Origin: Paramecium sonneborni
Taxonomy: Eukaryota; Ciliophora; Oligohymenophorea; Peniculida; Parameciidae
Direction of reading: 5' to 3'
NCBI GenBank assembly: GCA_905182985.1
Contig: CAJJDN010000023.1
Coordinates: 182,544 to 246,543 of the forward strand
Length of the DNA stretch: 64,000 bases
Shown here: in pieces, positions 1 to 13,308 of the stretch
How positions within the stretch are numbered: the first letter of the stretch is position 1
Layout of the letters: every line of letters begins with the position of its first letter
The notes under the pieces: generated by a model
The model's input: the letters and a program-made list of their open reading frames with translations, nothing else
Databases searched by the model: none
What the model was told of the DNA's origin: nothing
Position numbers and translations under genes: made by a program

Positions 1-1818
1 TAATACTAATTGGTAGATTGTTGATGTATCTGTAATTGTTTCAGCTTATCTTTATTGATTTACATGGATGGGACTTTATATAAAAGGTTGTTTAACGAAA
101 TAGCCAATTTTAAGTCTATGTTCACGTATTAATGGGACTTTTTGCATAATTTTAGCTAGAATTTCTTTCTTAGATTCTGGTTTCATATTTATTAATATGT
201 TTAAGCCAAAAAGTTAGAAGGAGTAATAATAACAGCCATTTTACTTAAGCTGGTTTGCTAATTCAGGGTATATAGATGAGTAGTTAATTTAGCTTAGAGA
301 GAATCCTAAACGAGGAGGAACAGCACCACATTAATCTCGAAAAGATAAATTAGGAATGAAGAGTCCTTATTAATAATAATTAATCACAGTTTCTCATTAG
401 ACACCAAATCCATATACAAAAGCAATGTAAATATTAATAATCACAAAGTAGATAGCCTCCTAAAAGTTACTAGAACAATATCTAATAGATCTCAAAGATC
501 TATGCTGGTTCATTTTAAGGAATAATGAAAAGAAAAAGCGTAGAGAGAAGATATGATGATGTACCAAATAGTGGAAGAGCTTCATTTAAGCCATCTAGAA
601 CATTTACTCAATAAAAATCAAGAGGATTTCACTCATGCGAATAATAAAGTAGACCATAAACATAATAATTAAACACATTTGAACCTAAACTTTAATATGA
701 GAATATTGTACCTTATAATTATGATGAATAATAACATACACCTAGGGATAATGAAGATATAGAAATAGTAGAAGTAGATAATGTTGATATAGATTCAAAT
801 GAATCAAATGAAGCTGATAGTGAAGAAGATCATAATTTATAATTACCAACTTAATAATAAGAAGAGACATAAATCTAAAAGAACAAATCATTTGTTTAAA
901 AATAAATAGAAGAACCAGTGATTACTATGAGAAAAGAAACTGCTACATTAAATAGACCATAAACATCTGAAGGTGCTAGAAGAAAAAGATTTGCCAATTC
1001 TACAAATGAAGCTTAATAAAATATTTCTTAGAAAAAAGAATCAGAATTATTAATCATTGATTATTAACCTAATATTATTTAAGAAGATGAATCTGAAAAC
1101 CTAGAAATTATTCCAATCATTACTAATAATTTAAATTCACCTAAAGTATATTTATTTATTCTATTTCATTCAATTAGGATCTGCTCTCAATACGTTCAGG
1201 ATAAAGAAGAAAATTAAATGATCAAGTTATTGATAATTTTCATAATAATAATAATGATCGTCCTCCTTCTAGACATAAAACTCCTCCTAAAGCTACTGGA
1301 TTAGAATTACCTATTTAAGCTGTTAATTCTTTAGTTGATCATTAAATTCCAATCAAAAATATGTATGCATAAATTGATCCAAAATGTAATCAATATTTTA
1401 TTCTATTTAGCCAATAATAATTTCAATGATGATCTTGATGATTTTGATCTTGCTTTTATTAAAATGAATAATCAAGTTAATCTTAATAAATTCTAATCCA
1501 AAGATGGATATCATACTGATGAAGGAAGTATTTTATATCTATTTATTAGAAAAATCTAATACCAATCAAAAACATCCTTAATCAGCTAATCTTAAATTCA
1601 ATAATATTGGATTTCAAAATTTATCCTATTCACCTGTTAATAATTAAATTACATCAGCTCATGGATTTAGAACCAATGAACCACAAATAGTTATAAAATA
1701 TAATAACAGCTCTTCACTTAATAAAAATTAGCCTAAATTACCAGTCAAAGTCCCCTTCTAAACTTCATTGGGTTAGGATTTCTTAAGTCTATTTGCCAAT
1801 GATAATACAGATTCATGA
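1..1818 (+). CDS. Unknown Q/N-rich protein, 5' end cut by window
   Basis: The frame enters from the left edge and ends at TGA 1816-1818. TAA/TAG must be read as Gln. The N-terminal visible part is hydrophobic and aromatic (around 74-230), the rest is low-complexity and rich in Q, N, S, E and D, so it looks disordered. I infer small introns near 268-292, 426-450, 1146-1177, 1386-1410 and 1530-1551; removing each one joins open frames. The splice at about 426-450 links what would otherwise be two overlapping ORFs. I do not recognise a domain. The start lies outside the window or in an upstream exon. Confidence 0.6.
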
Positions 1819-2991
1819 AATCATTAAAATCAGTATTTATTAGTTTATACTAATTTTTAAATATTTTTACTAAATCCATGAATTAGTATTTTTAATACGA
1901 TATGTATATTTTCTGAAATAATTATTTACTCTCAATTTTTATTAATTAATAATTTTTTAATCTTTTTTCCATACCTTATACAATCTCATTTATTTTCTTT
2001 ATTATCTTTATTATTTGTTTTCTTCAAAAAACTAGCCATGCCCCCTTAGTTCTCTTTTAAAATTTAAATAAGGAAATTAAAATTAAAAAATCCTATTATT
2101 TCAATCATTTAATAATAAGGGATTTTACAAAAATCAAAAAAGTAATTAATCATAAATTTAATTTTAGAGACATTATTATAAATGATAATTTATTAAGAAT
2201 TCAAGATATAAATGATGTATTTTAAAATTGAAATCAATTAAAAAAGATTTTCAATAAGTCTCTAGCTGATCAAATTTTAACATCTTAAGTACTTCTATCA
2301 TTTTCTTTAAATTTTTTTATGGATTTCATCCTATGATTTCTCTTTCTTATGCAATATATTTTTGGGTAAATTATAATTTATGAACATATTATAAAGTAAC
2401 CTAAAATAAATTTCTGAATAATAATTCTATTTTTATTTCAAAATTAAAAAATGCTTATAATTTATAAATTTATAATATATTTAAACGAACCCAACCTAAA
2501 ATAACTCCTTAATTTGTATTTTAATTATATCTACATATTAAATCATCTTTAGTTGGAACATTTTATCTTTTGTTAGAGATATTTATTTCTTGTTCTCTCC
2601 TTAAAATATTTATAATGCTATAGAAAGGTATCTTGTATCACATGTTTAATCAAAATTTTATTCATTGAAACTAATAAATATTCATCTTTTCTATTATCTA
2701 AAACATTAAGATCTCTAAAATAAGAATAAGCTGTTACTTATAATGCTTACCAACTTTAATTCCTCATATAGGTTTTCTTTTGTTCCCTTAATAAAGTCAT
2801 TAGATTCAAACATATAAAAACTTCTAAGGCCTTCACATGTTTGTGCAATAACCTTTAAAAACAAAAATTATCACCTTCACATTTTTTAGTTTCACAATAA
2901 ATTCTAGGTGTTATCAAAAGTTATGCTTAATTTTCAATTAAATAAAAGCAAAATTAACAATATAAATTTCATTAATATTAAAAATAAATCA
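1819..2991. other. Long intergenic stretch with minus-strand coding-like remnants
   Basis: About 1.2 kb between two convergent genes. Most is simple AT-rich sequence. On the minus strand between about 2830 and 2340 there are short stretches with protein-like composition in several frames, one of them faintly like an RIH-associated (IP3-receptor type) segment. They do not join into one frame even with plausible introns. I read this as a possible decayed gene; it could also be chance openness in a code with one stop codon. Confidence 0.3.
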
Positions 2992-4862
2992 TCATTTTAG
3001 ATAATAAACTTCAATGCTTAAGCATTTAAATCTATTTTGATTTTTTTATTCTGTAAATAATGGATTATCATAAGTATCACTTTAATAGGTAAATCCTTTA
3101 TTCAATTCTGAATCAATTTAAAATGCTGGTCCAGATCTAAATTATTTATAAAAATTATACTTTCCACTTCCAAATGCTAAATAATCTGGTGCACACATCA
3201 TATAGTCTCTATTTCCAGATGTTGGATTATATTTTCTTTCTTCTGGTTAGAGAGTGAATAGAAATGTTTCACTTGAACCAACATACTTATTTTTAACTGT
3301 CAACATTTTATCACAAAATGCTCCAAATATCTATTTTATTTAATTAGATTTAATACAATATTTTAATTTGTTTAAATTACCAATAAAACTGGATAATCTA
3401 TAAAATCTTAACATTTAAAATATAATTATTTTAATGAATGTCCATCACATTTTGAAGAAAATATTAAAAATGGATCGCTCAACTTATAAATATTTGACAT
3501 CCAATCCCATAATATTTCAAACTAGCTAAATATCATATATCTATAAATGCCTATTCATTTGTAATTAAATCTGATGCTTAAGATGGAATTGGTAAATAAC
3601 ATGGTTAATTTTTAGTGTAAGATACTGCTGTTCTCATATAAGATTTCACTTATTCACTTTCACTTAAACTTAATTTAAAAGCTTGTTTAATAATATTATT
3701 TTATTCTTCTATATTTAAATTCATTAACTTTTTTCGTAAAATTGCTTTAAAATTAGAATTTGACTTGTTTATCTTAATGTCATCTGATACATATCTCAAT
3801 ACAGAATAAAATATTCTAAAATAAATCTTAATACCTTCATTTAGATATATAATAAATATTTTTAACACTGATGAAAAGGGTAAATATGTTAACATTAAAC
3901 TAATAGACATTTCTTGAAATAATTCAAATGAATCAAAGCGAATATTTTACATAAATTAATAAACATTACTAAATGTTTTGCTTCTTTTACTTACTGTTTC
4001 ATAGAATGTAGTTGCTGTTCTAGTTATATATTTAATTATTACTCTTTAAAATGTTCTTCATTCATTATTAAATGCCATCTTAATTATTATTTTGTTTGAT
4101 TATCATTCAAACTTTATTATGAATCTTTAATCATAAATTATAATACACAATATGTTTATGCTTCACTTAAAAAGATTAACAGAAGAACTATTATATGTAA
4201 TAACATTGGGTTATATTCCAAAAAATGATTTAAATTATTCACAATCCATAATAAACGTATTAATGCTTCCATTCCTTATTAATTTAAAATCTAAACTTTA
4301 AGAATTAATTATATTTTTTTCTCACTCTCATTTAAGTAATTAAATTCCTCATCATCGTCTTCATCAGCATTACAACCAAAAAGAGGAACATTTTTAAAGG
4401 TTTTAGGAATTTATTTATTTTTGAATACAACCTTTAATGCAGATAAATATTCTGCTTCACAATCAACATATGTCAATCTAAAAGTATCCAATATTATTTT
4501 TTTAGCCATAGAACATGGAACACCTCTATTATGATTACTAAATATAATAATTACTTTCTTATTAAATATTGCCATTTCTTATTTAAGACTTTTCCTTTTT
4601 ATCTAACTAATTCTCCATGCCTTAAATTTATTGTATCAGCTTTTGACCAAAATTTCTCCATTTATGATTAATCTTCCTTATATCCAGGATAAATATATAT
4701 AAATTTTTATGGTTCGAATTATGGCTTGTCCACACCAAACCAATCTTAACTAAAAAAATATTAATAGTCTTGATTTAAATTCAACATTGGACCTACTTAT
4801 AACAAAGATTTAGGTGGCTCTTCTTTCTTATCACAACATTGAGAGCTTAGAATTTATCCCAT
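2992..4862 (-). CDS. TBC-TLDc domain protein, N-myristoylated type
   Basis: Starts MGQILSSQCC at 4862, a classic myristoylation signal (Gly2, Ser6) followed by cysteines for palmitoylation, so membrane attachment is likely. A TBC (Rab-GAP) like region follows: LIRKGVP near the start, then a leucine-rich helix ending in LSEAQTYCVLQFM, and LPFSSVLKIFIIYLNEG. The C-terminal third is a TLDc domain with DGHSL, GSSETFLFTL, FGSGK and a terminal IEVYYLK just before TGA 2992-2994. I could not find the IxxDxxR catalytic Arg, so GAP activity is doubtful, as in TBC1D24. At least one intron of 29 nt sits near 4540. Frame changes in the middle imply further introns I did not resolve. TLDc proteins elsewhere bind the V-ATPase or protect from oxidative stress; that role here is inference. 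Confidence 0.75.
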
Positions 4863-5607
4863 TAATATAGCTATGAATTCAATATAAAAAATTATATTTA
4901 ATAAATATTTATTATTTTTATTTACATTATTATGATAAAGATGAACTTTATATCTTATAATTTTTAATCAATAGAAATTATTAATAAATATAATTTTTGA
5001 AATGATCTTTTTCTAATTTAGTCAATCATTTATATTTTCTTTATGATTCTCTTAATACAATTACAGATTTTTACATATATATTTTTTGAATTTTTGAATT
5101 GTTTAATGATAGTTAAATTGGTTTATTAGTTTATTATCTATTAATTTTATTTTATTAATCAGTAAGCTTTTTGCAATTAAATATATTTTTAAATATATTT
5201 ATAGTGCTGTTATATATATTTAAATCGAAATTATTTTATAAAGAGAATAAAAATTTTTTCACAATGAGTTTAAATATATAATTAGTTTGAAATTGAAAAG
5301 TTTATTGTTTTAAGTCCTATTAATTAAATTAATTTTTTGCTATTTTTATAACTACTATTGAATCAATTCATAGTAAAAAAATTTTATTAATACAGATATT
5401 TGTAAATTTTGATATGTAATCCTCCTTATTGAAAAAATTGATTTAATTAATTAAAAATATCTATCATCATCTCTTATAATTATTCTACTTTTAATTAGAA
5501 ATAATATTCTATTCTACTTTTTTATTAATTTAATCATGAAATACATTTTATGAATTTCTAGAATTTATGAATTAATTTTTTAATTATTTTTAAAATTTAT
5601 TAAAAAA
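4863..5607. other. Intergenic, nothing recognised
   Basis: AT-rich spacer between divergently transcribed genes (the TBC-TLDc gene leftwards, the CFAP36-like gene rightwards). It must hold both promoters. I see no coding frame, repeat or RNA gene. Confidence 0.6.
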
Positions 5608-6413
5608 ATGAAAGCAACAGGGTAGGATTTAGATATCATAAAACTTTTAAGCAGTAAAGAGTGGTAAATAACTTATAAAAATTTTGTTTACTAATATTCT
5701 TCTCAATTTTAAGAAAATTAATAGAATTTGAACTAACAACAAGAATTACATAAAGTAAATCAAATTTTGAAATTAATTATAGAAATTTTAAGAATCCTTA
5801 TAACCAATATTAAATAAGTTTATTTCAAAGGAGTCTTAAGAGAAATATAAAAAGGTAATCTTTATCCTAACTAAAATAGAATATTAAAGAACTTATGTAA
5901 AATTATTCATAAGAGACAATTATACAATATGTTTGTTTATTTGATTTTCATTTATTTCAAACTGAAATGATTTCTTAAAACTAACTATTAGATTTGATTG
6001 CTTTAGAATTAATTAGAAAGGAAGCATAATAAGATTAATAAGAAAGTAGTTCTGATGATGAGGAAGCAGAGAAGGCATACTTTGAAAAATCAAGAGAATA
6101 AACAAAATAATAAATTGAAGGAACTTTGAATGTTGAAGAAGAAAAATAAAAATTAGAGAAGACAATAAGAGAAACAATTGCTAATTTTAACTTACCAGAA
6201 GTTATCAAATAACCAGAAATTGAAGTGGATTAATATGGATTTAATTAAGGAGTAATTGAAAAAGAAGATGATATTTTAAAGAAAAGTATCAAATTAAGAA
6301 CTTTAAAATTAAAATAAACAATTCCAAAAAAAGAAATAAGATTAACAGCAGAATAATTAAAAAAGAGAAGATTACAAATAGAATTAGTTAAAAAAGCTAT
6401 TAAGGAATAATGA
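5608..6413 (+). CDS. CFAP36/CCDC104-like ciliary protein (BART domain)
   Basis: 250 residues after removing introns of 28 nt (about 5756-5783) and 25 nt (about 5854-5878); the remaining length is an exact codon multiple. The first ~120 residues match the BART-like fold: LLSSKEW..YKNFVYQYSSQF, an HKKFQE helix, then YVCLFDFHLFQTEMIS, which parallels the conserved F..FK.MM segment of CFAP36. The rest is acidic and charged, with coiled-coil character. In other organisms CFAP36 and ARL2BP bind ARL3/ARL2 and act at cilia. That fits a ciliate, but the assignment rests on a short pattern match. Confidence 0.55.
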
Positions 6414-6553
6414 ATATATTTCTAAACAAATAATTATTAAAAATACGATATTAATTAAATTAATATGATTATCATATAAATAATTTAAATTATAACGATT
6501 TTAGATTGTTTTTTCTATGATAAAGAAATTTTAAAAAATTTATAGAGAGTGAA

Positions 6554-7542
6554 TCAATTTTTAATAATCTCATTAATCTTTTATTTTTCCATTTCTCTTC
6601 TATATAAAGTTTGAATAATTGGATGTTCATTGGCATTCCTATCACTACTTACATACTATTGTTCATAAAGGCTATAATATGAAAAATGCTATTATTACAC
6701 TGAAATCACTTATGGAGAAGGAGTTTACATAACTTTATAATCATTTTTTAATGGGAATTAATTTCCATCATCACATCCAAAGCCAGAATAAATAGGAAAT
6801 AACCATAATATTTTATTTAAACCAAAAATCTATTATATGTTTGTATTTGGATCAATGTCATAAACATTAAATATGATTTAATTGTTTTTACTAATTAGAT
6901 CTTCTAATGTTGTTTGATTTTTTTATAATAAAGTTAAGTGATATTTTAAGAAACCAAAAAGCAAAAAAACTAAAACATAATTACCAATGCAAACTAAAGC
7001 ATAAAGCATATTAAAATATGAAAATTAAAATGATAGCAAATATGTTTTAGTTGTGCTTAGAACTGTTATAAAATTAAATAACAATGCATAAAATAAGAGT
7101 AATATGAACTATTTTCTGTTTTAATAACCTACACATGTATTTATCCATGGACAATGATGATCCATTTATAAAACACAGCGATCACAAATTGAACAATGCT
7201 AAAATATATTTTTGAAATTATACATGACATCTTTCAGGTTTTGGACATTTACATTTTTAACAGAATCCTTTCTTTGAAAACGGTGAGTAATTACATTCAT
7301 CTGCTCTATCTTAATCTGTCAATATACTTTTTCGGTCTTCCTGGATCAATTGTTATCATGACAATAAAACACCACAAAAGCATTATGAATATCATATTCA
7401 AAGCAATTAAATGGATATACAATAGTATGCTAAACTCTTCTCTTATCCATAAATTAAAATTTATCCAATAATGAAGAGAATAAACACTAGCTGCTATAAA
7501 TACAACTAATTTTCTTCCAATAATCTCTAATTTCTAACTCAT
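6554..7542 (-). CDS. DHHC palmitoyltransferase
   Basis: 313 residues once introns of 22 and 25 nt are spliced. Two N-terminal membrane segments (residues ~8-25 and ~40-60) lead to TIDPGRP (DPG motif), then the Cys-rich domain FCQKCKCPKPERCHHCSICD and the catalytic DHHC in MDHHCPWINTCVG, where NTCVG is also standard. Two more membrane segments follow, then TTLE (TTxE motif) and a PaCCT-like NIQQIFG. It S-acylates cysteines of membrane proteins; several neighbours (two TLDc proteins, a CDPK) have likely palmitoylation sites, though no direct link is shown. One intron splits the zinc-finger region just before HCSICD. Ends at TGA 6554-6556. Confidence 0.92.
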
Positions 7543-7577
7543 AATTATATTAATGTATATTTTTCATAAATCACTAT

Positions 7578-10267
7578 TCATACATCACAGACCAATTCAA
7601 ATACATCAAACATTAATTCAAATGATAAATTAAATTTTACTCCTTTCTATAAATGAAATGGACTACTAACAACTTATTTTTCACTTAAACGTAACCATGT
7701 TCCATTTTTGCTCTCTAAATCATTTATCATCAATTTAATTGATCCAGCCTTAAAATTATAATCATAATAAATTTCCATATGTTTTGCACTCATTAATCTA
7801 TTGCATCTATATATTGTTTAATATATTAAATTTACTATGAATGCATAAATGTAAAATTATTTTTAGATCTTTCTCTTCCTATTAAAAATTTATCACCTCT
7901 TTTTAATTATATTTATTTGTGTTTTGCAGTGCCTTCATGTTCATATCTCACTTCCAAAAATCCTGTCTCTGTATTAATATCAATTATTTTAAAGGCAAAT
8001 CTATTCCCAATATATACTGACATATCTCTTTCTATTACAAAATTATGATTTATTTTTATAAATGTGCCTCCTTTTGATCCAACATCAACTAAATAAAAAG
8101 CTTCTTTTATTTTTAATTATAAATTATACTCTCTTTATAATAAATTTAACAATGTTTGCTACTAATTTTAGAATGATCTGTAAAGGCAAATGTGCAATCT
8201 TCATTTCTACCAAAACTTGCTCCTTAAATATTAACAACTTTCAACTAATTTTTATAATCTTTTATACTTTTTATTATTCATCACATTTCAATTTTAGATG
8301 TGTTTATTAAGATAGTTAGAATAAATCAAATGATGGTTGAAGTGTTAGTCTTTCTATTCTTTTTAAAATCTATTCTTTCAATGATTTCTATTATTAAATC
8401 TAAAAATTATTTTATAATAAGTACTCTACTCGTTAATTATCTTGTTATTCAATAATTTATTATATTTATATTGATTTATCTAGTAAATTTGATTATTACA
8501 TTAGAGTTGATTATTACATTATTGTTGATTATTACATCATTACAGATTGCTACATAACATTAGGTTGACCTAAAATAACAGATTCGCACATATCTTACTA
8601 TTATTATTATTATTATTAAATTTCTTGTTATAATTATTAAGATTATTAAATAAATACAGATTATGCCATGAATGAAACTGATTACTACATTTAATCATTT
8701 AGTTCTTATTGCTCTTCTTCTTAATTAGATAATTATTATGATTATTCTTCTTAAGATTGATTGACATTACCACCAGATAATATCTCTTCTTCTATTTAAA
8801 CATGAGTTTCTGTGTTTTATCTATCTCTCTCTTATTCTGATAGTAAACCATCATTATCTGGTCTTGAATTATTATAAAAATATACATTATAATAGAACTA
8901 CCTCTATGAAGAGTATCTTGATAATTAAATTCTTGAACATTTTAATTTTTAAATTTGATCCAATTAGTATCTCTTTAAACATTTGGTGAAGTTGTTGCTG
9001 AGTGGGTAACGATAGGTTGACTAAATTATTTTTTAATTTATTCTAAACTTTGATCTGTAACTTTAATAGTCATTTGAATTTCATCTAATGTCTCTGTTTT
9101 ATTTCTATTTTTCGTTTATTATTCAACATTCCCATAAGATCTTGATGATCTCTTAAATTATTCTGTTAAAGATGATTATCTATTAAGCTATCCTAATTAA
9201 GTATCTTTTGTGAAATAATATAAAGATGTCCATCTTATTTAACTTACTTTTCTCTATCCCAATTATTTACATTCTGTATATGATTCTTAATTTTTATAAA
9301 CAGCTAAACTTAGAATTTGTAATAAATAATGTAATAAATGAAGAAATTGATTGATTTAATGATATTTACTTGCTGTCTACATAGTATTTCTGACCATACT
9401 TTATCGATTTTGATATAATAAATTTTAAGACTTATTAGAAGAGTTTGATTAACTCATCAATAGACATTTCAAAAATAGATTTTCTCCTTTAAAAGGTGGA
9501 TTGACCAATATTAATAAAATAAATCCATCAATTTAATTCTAAAATAGCAATTAATAATAATCTTGAAATTTAATGACATGTAATAGAACATTAATATCAT
9601 CCATGTCCCAAAAAAGAGGTTATAAATCATATGAAGGTAAATGTGAAATAGATTTCAACAATAAATTTATGATATCTGAACTGATATACATTGAACATCT
9701 TCTATTTTAACTTTGAGTACTTGGATGTTCATATATACTTTTAATGTATATTTCTATTTCATATAATAAACCTCTTAATATTTAACATGCACAACTTATT
9801 TCAGCAGTACAACTTTTACATTTTGATTATGAAAACAATCTAGATCCATAATGTTTCTTTAACATCTCTCTATAATGTTAATATTTCAAGACAATTAATG
9901 ACCATATTTTTAATTTCTAAATTTGATAATATAGATTAATATCCATTGAATGACTTATCAATTTATAAATACTTTAAGCATTACACAATTCCAATATTTC
10001 TTCATATTATCTTGTACAGACATCCAACAAAGGTATTTATAATTTATTAGAAGTTGGTTATGATTCCTAGTTATTATATGATCTTTATTTTGGGGCAGCT
10101 TAAATCTAAATATTCATAAAGTCATTTACAGTAATGATTGATACAGCCCATGATAATCCAACTGATTCACAAAAAGCATGAACTTATTATTCATTCCATC
10201 TATAAGGGGAAGATTTGAATTTAGAAAGGAGCCATGAAATGATATTATCTAATTATCTAATATTCAT
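7578..10267 (-). CDS. Large protein with two C-terminal FHA domains
   Basis: 862 residues after four introns (23, 23, 26, 29 nt, all in the 3' third); the sum restores frame exactly. The first ~430 codons are intronless and TGA-free. The N-terminal half (starting MNIRQLDNII) is helical and unrecognised; one stretch (WDMDDINVLLHVIKF...IDGFILLIL) is reminiscent of a SAM domain. A Q-rich middle has a short repeat MQQS(x)2. Two FHA domains end the protein: GASFGRNEDC...HSKISSKHCQ, and FLIGRERS...RLMSAKHMEIYYD...DLESKNGTW. FHA domains bind phosphothreonine, so a signalling or scaffold role is likely. It starts only 17 bp after the stop of the upstream sorting nexin. Confidence 0.75.
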
Positions 10268-10284
10268 AATAATAATAAATATAA

Positions 10285-11654
10285 TCAATCATTCCAATTT
10301 TTGTTTTATTCTTTGTATAATTTTTAAAACTATTCATTATAATTTTCAATTAATTATTAAAGGTATTTGTTAAGCCATTTAACAAACAGTTTAATATCAT
10401 TCTAAAAGTTGGATTCTAATATTTTTAGTACTTTTTAGTTCTCTCTAATTTATTCCTTATATTAAATTTTTTCTTTATTAAATAATTTATAATACCATTA
10501 AAAGATTCAACTTGATTGTGCATTTTGATTTATTACTAAATTTAATAAATCAAATCAGATCGTCTTCTAATTATTCCAAAAGCTTCATCTAAATCTAGAA
10601 TGCATAGCTATTTATTAAATAAATATACTTCTAATTTGAAAATGATATCGCATTTAATCTCATTTAATATTGTTTCATTAATATAACAACTTGCTTCAGT
10701 TTTATTGATATCTTTCTCTAATTGAGGAAGCAAAAGTTCTTTCATTGATGTAATAACTTTTTTTGTTTCTTCATTTTACTCTAATTTAATATTGACAATA
10801 TTTTAGTAATATTCATAAATTCTTTTAACCTTTTATTATTCTTCAATCAATAACTAATGAACTAATTAATATATAATACATCTTCCCAACTTTCAAAGCA
10901 TTCTTTTATGTCTTATGAAATTTCTAATTCAGGATATTGTAATTATTTTATATTATTCTATTATCCTGTATAAATGAAACTACTTAAAAAATTAATAGAT
11001 TCTTTAGCAATATCATAAGCTTTTGATCCAGCATTTGCAAGGGCTGATCCTATTTAATGAATATAAGTTTGATATTAAGATAGTTCTTAGAGTTCTTATT
11101 ACATAATCTAATAATTTATTATATATTTATACTTCCTAGGATGCAGTTAGAAATATTTGAAATTTAATACTAATTTATAATTAAGGATTACCAATAATTT
11201 TATTTAAAAATTGTTCTAATTACTAAAATATAATATAAAATTATACTCTATATCGTTTTATTCTGATAAGTTGAGTATGTTCAGTTAAATTAATTTTTGC
11301 TAAAACAGATTTTTATGGTATGGCTGGAATAAGTATTCCTGGAAATTCTCGTTTTAATGCTGCATTAAGCCATTCAAAATGAGTGTATTTACGATGAACT
11401 GTATTAGCTGGTTGATAATCTATTTAACTCCAAACAACATATGATATATTTTCATAGTATTATGTGTAACTCTATTATACTTATTCAGTAATATGAAAAG
11501 AGATTTTATGAATGTTTGGTTTCTATATATTAATTTAAGATAATGATGGATATAGTATTTCAGAGACTATTTCCTATTATTCTGGACATGATTCTTATGA
11601 TTCTAACTTTGGTTCATCTAAATCAATTGGGATATCTATTAATTCATTGTCCAT
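10285..11654 (-). CDS. Sorting nexin, PX-BAR type
   Basis: About 423 residues after introns of 24, 25, 26 and 23 nt. The PX domain (residues ~60-160) shows YVVWSQ, HRKYTHFEWL, FPGILIPAIPQKS and an RIKR-type basic patch, the usual phosphoinositide-binding layout. The remainder is a long helical region with the signature of a BAR domain (FECW-like ECFESWED, then helices to NDIKLFVKWL) and ends KNWND-stop. SNX-BAR proteins bend endosomal membranes for retrograde sorting. The start codon at 11654 lies 9 bp from the divergent ATG at 11664. Confidence 0.85.
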
Positions 11655-11663
11655 TATTATAAA

Positions 11664-12628
11664 ATGAAATAATAAAATTCATTACCCATTATTGAAACTA
11701 AACTTATTGGGGATACTCTTAGGTAATTAGCTTTATTATTTAGATTTCTAAAGACACCACTCTAAAGAAATAACTATTTAAAGGCACTTGTCAAATAAAA
11801 AGAAAAACAAAAATTAAAAGATGAGAAATAATTATTTCAATAAAAATAATAAGTTCTTTAACATAGTAAAAAGAAATTTCTTTCACTTCTCAAAAGTAGA
11901 AATAGTGAACTATCTTTTATGAAATTTCGTCCTATTTAAAAACCTCTTAATTTATTAAGAATGTGTGCAGAATTAAAAATTTCAGACAGAATTTCTAAAT
12001 CTGTTGAATATGATGAAGTAATCGAATCTAAACCTTCTAGTAAATCAAATAGAACTAAACATAGTTCATCTTAATATTTTGATCATTCAGTTCATGTTTA
12101 ATAGTTTAAAGATGAAAGCACTCCTAAATAAAGAGGAACATTGTAATATCTCTCTTCATAATCATTAATAAAAACTACTAATCCACCTTAAATTAAAATA
12201 GAAAAAAAATCAAATCCCACTTCTAATACTCAAACACCAAGATTAAAAATTTCTGTTAGAAAATTGCCATTAAATGAGTTAGAATAAAAACTTGAACATT
12301 TAAAATCTAATTCTGAAGATCTCAATCTTTAAACTGGAATTCTTTGTAGAGTTCCAAGCTAAATGTATTTCAAATTTATTAATTTAGCTTAATTCGAAAT
12401 GGAATACTCTTGCCAACCTAAAAACATTAAATAAAAATAGCAAAACGTAAAGAATGTTGGGAAGATGATAATTCATCATTAGCTTCTCATACAGAATTAA
12501 AATTAGATTCTATTTACAATAATTCTAAACATCTCAAATAAGATCATAAAAACTATGAACATAAGAAAGTAGAGTATTAATAGGAATCTATCAAATTATT
12601 TTACAAGAAAATTTATTGTAAAATATGA
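11664..12628 (+). CDS. Unknown basic, disordered protein
   Basis: 306 residues after removing introns of 21 nt (about 11731-11751) and 23 nt (near 12360). Starts MKQQNSLPIIETK. It is rich in K, S, Q and N, with a run of basic residues around 45-75 that could form a coiled coil, and no membrane segment. No family recognised. The intron just after the start argues that the upstream ATG, and not the later one near 11929, is used. Confidence 0.6.
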
Positions 12629-13308
12629 ACAATTATTTATTTAGACAGTTTCTTAGTTTTTTGAACTATCTTAACTTTAATTCAAAATCTATCTCTAAAT
12701 TCTTATTCTCTCTATTAAAACAAATTATCCAATTATATGGGTAATCCATATGATTCACTTATTATATATTTTTCTAAAATCGTATTTTTATTTTATAAAC
12801 CCTATTGTTATATTTCAGTAAATTTACATATTATTTTGTTTTAATAAATATTTTTTATAATAATATAATTTCTTAATTCTTAAAAGATTATTTATAATTC
12901 TACAAGATTTATATAGGAATTCAGATTTTGATATCTAAAGAGCTAATCTAATATTCAAATCAAATAAAATCAAAATAAAAACATAAAAATCTTAAAGAAA
13001 ATTTATGGATATACAATTATTCTCATTTTAAGCATTTTGTCGACTTTTATATTGATATAAGCTAGACATAATCCTGATATCTATATTATTAACTTAAAAG
13101 AATAAAATGATAAGATTGTTTAAAAAATTAGACACATATCTTAATATGTAATTAAGGAGCTTAAAAACAAGAATAAAGAATTTACAAATTTATCAACTTA
13201 GAAGATTTCAGATTAGAAACTCATAGACTCAAATTTAGAAACTCATTTTTCACAGTGATTTTTGACTTTGACTATGCAGTATTATAACAAAAACAAAAAT
13301 TTTAATAG
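12629..13308. other. Intergenic with an orphan coding-like segment
   Basis: Mostly AT-rich. From about 12935 to TGA 13256-13258 one plus-strand frame is open and includes a hydrophobic stretch (IILILSILSTFILI) followed by a charged helical tail, like a small membrane protein. No ATG lies in that frame, and I found no upstream exon, so it may be a remnant or have an unseen first exon. Confidence 0.35.

Noticed and set aside
3920..4600. Glutaredoxin-like fold in the TBC-TLDc gene (KVIIIFSNHNRGVPC)
   Set aside because: The resemblance comes from reading through a 29-nt intron; after splicing the segment fits the start of a TBC domain.
9100..9540. A second gene start (MSIDELIKLFQQ) inside the FHA gene
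   Set aside because: That alternative frame is open for only ~130 codons; the other frame is continuous for over 430 codons and joins both flanks without introns.
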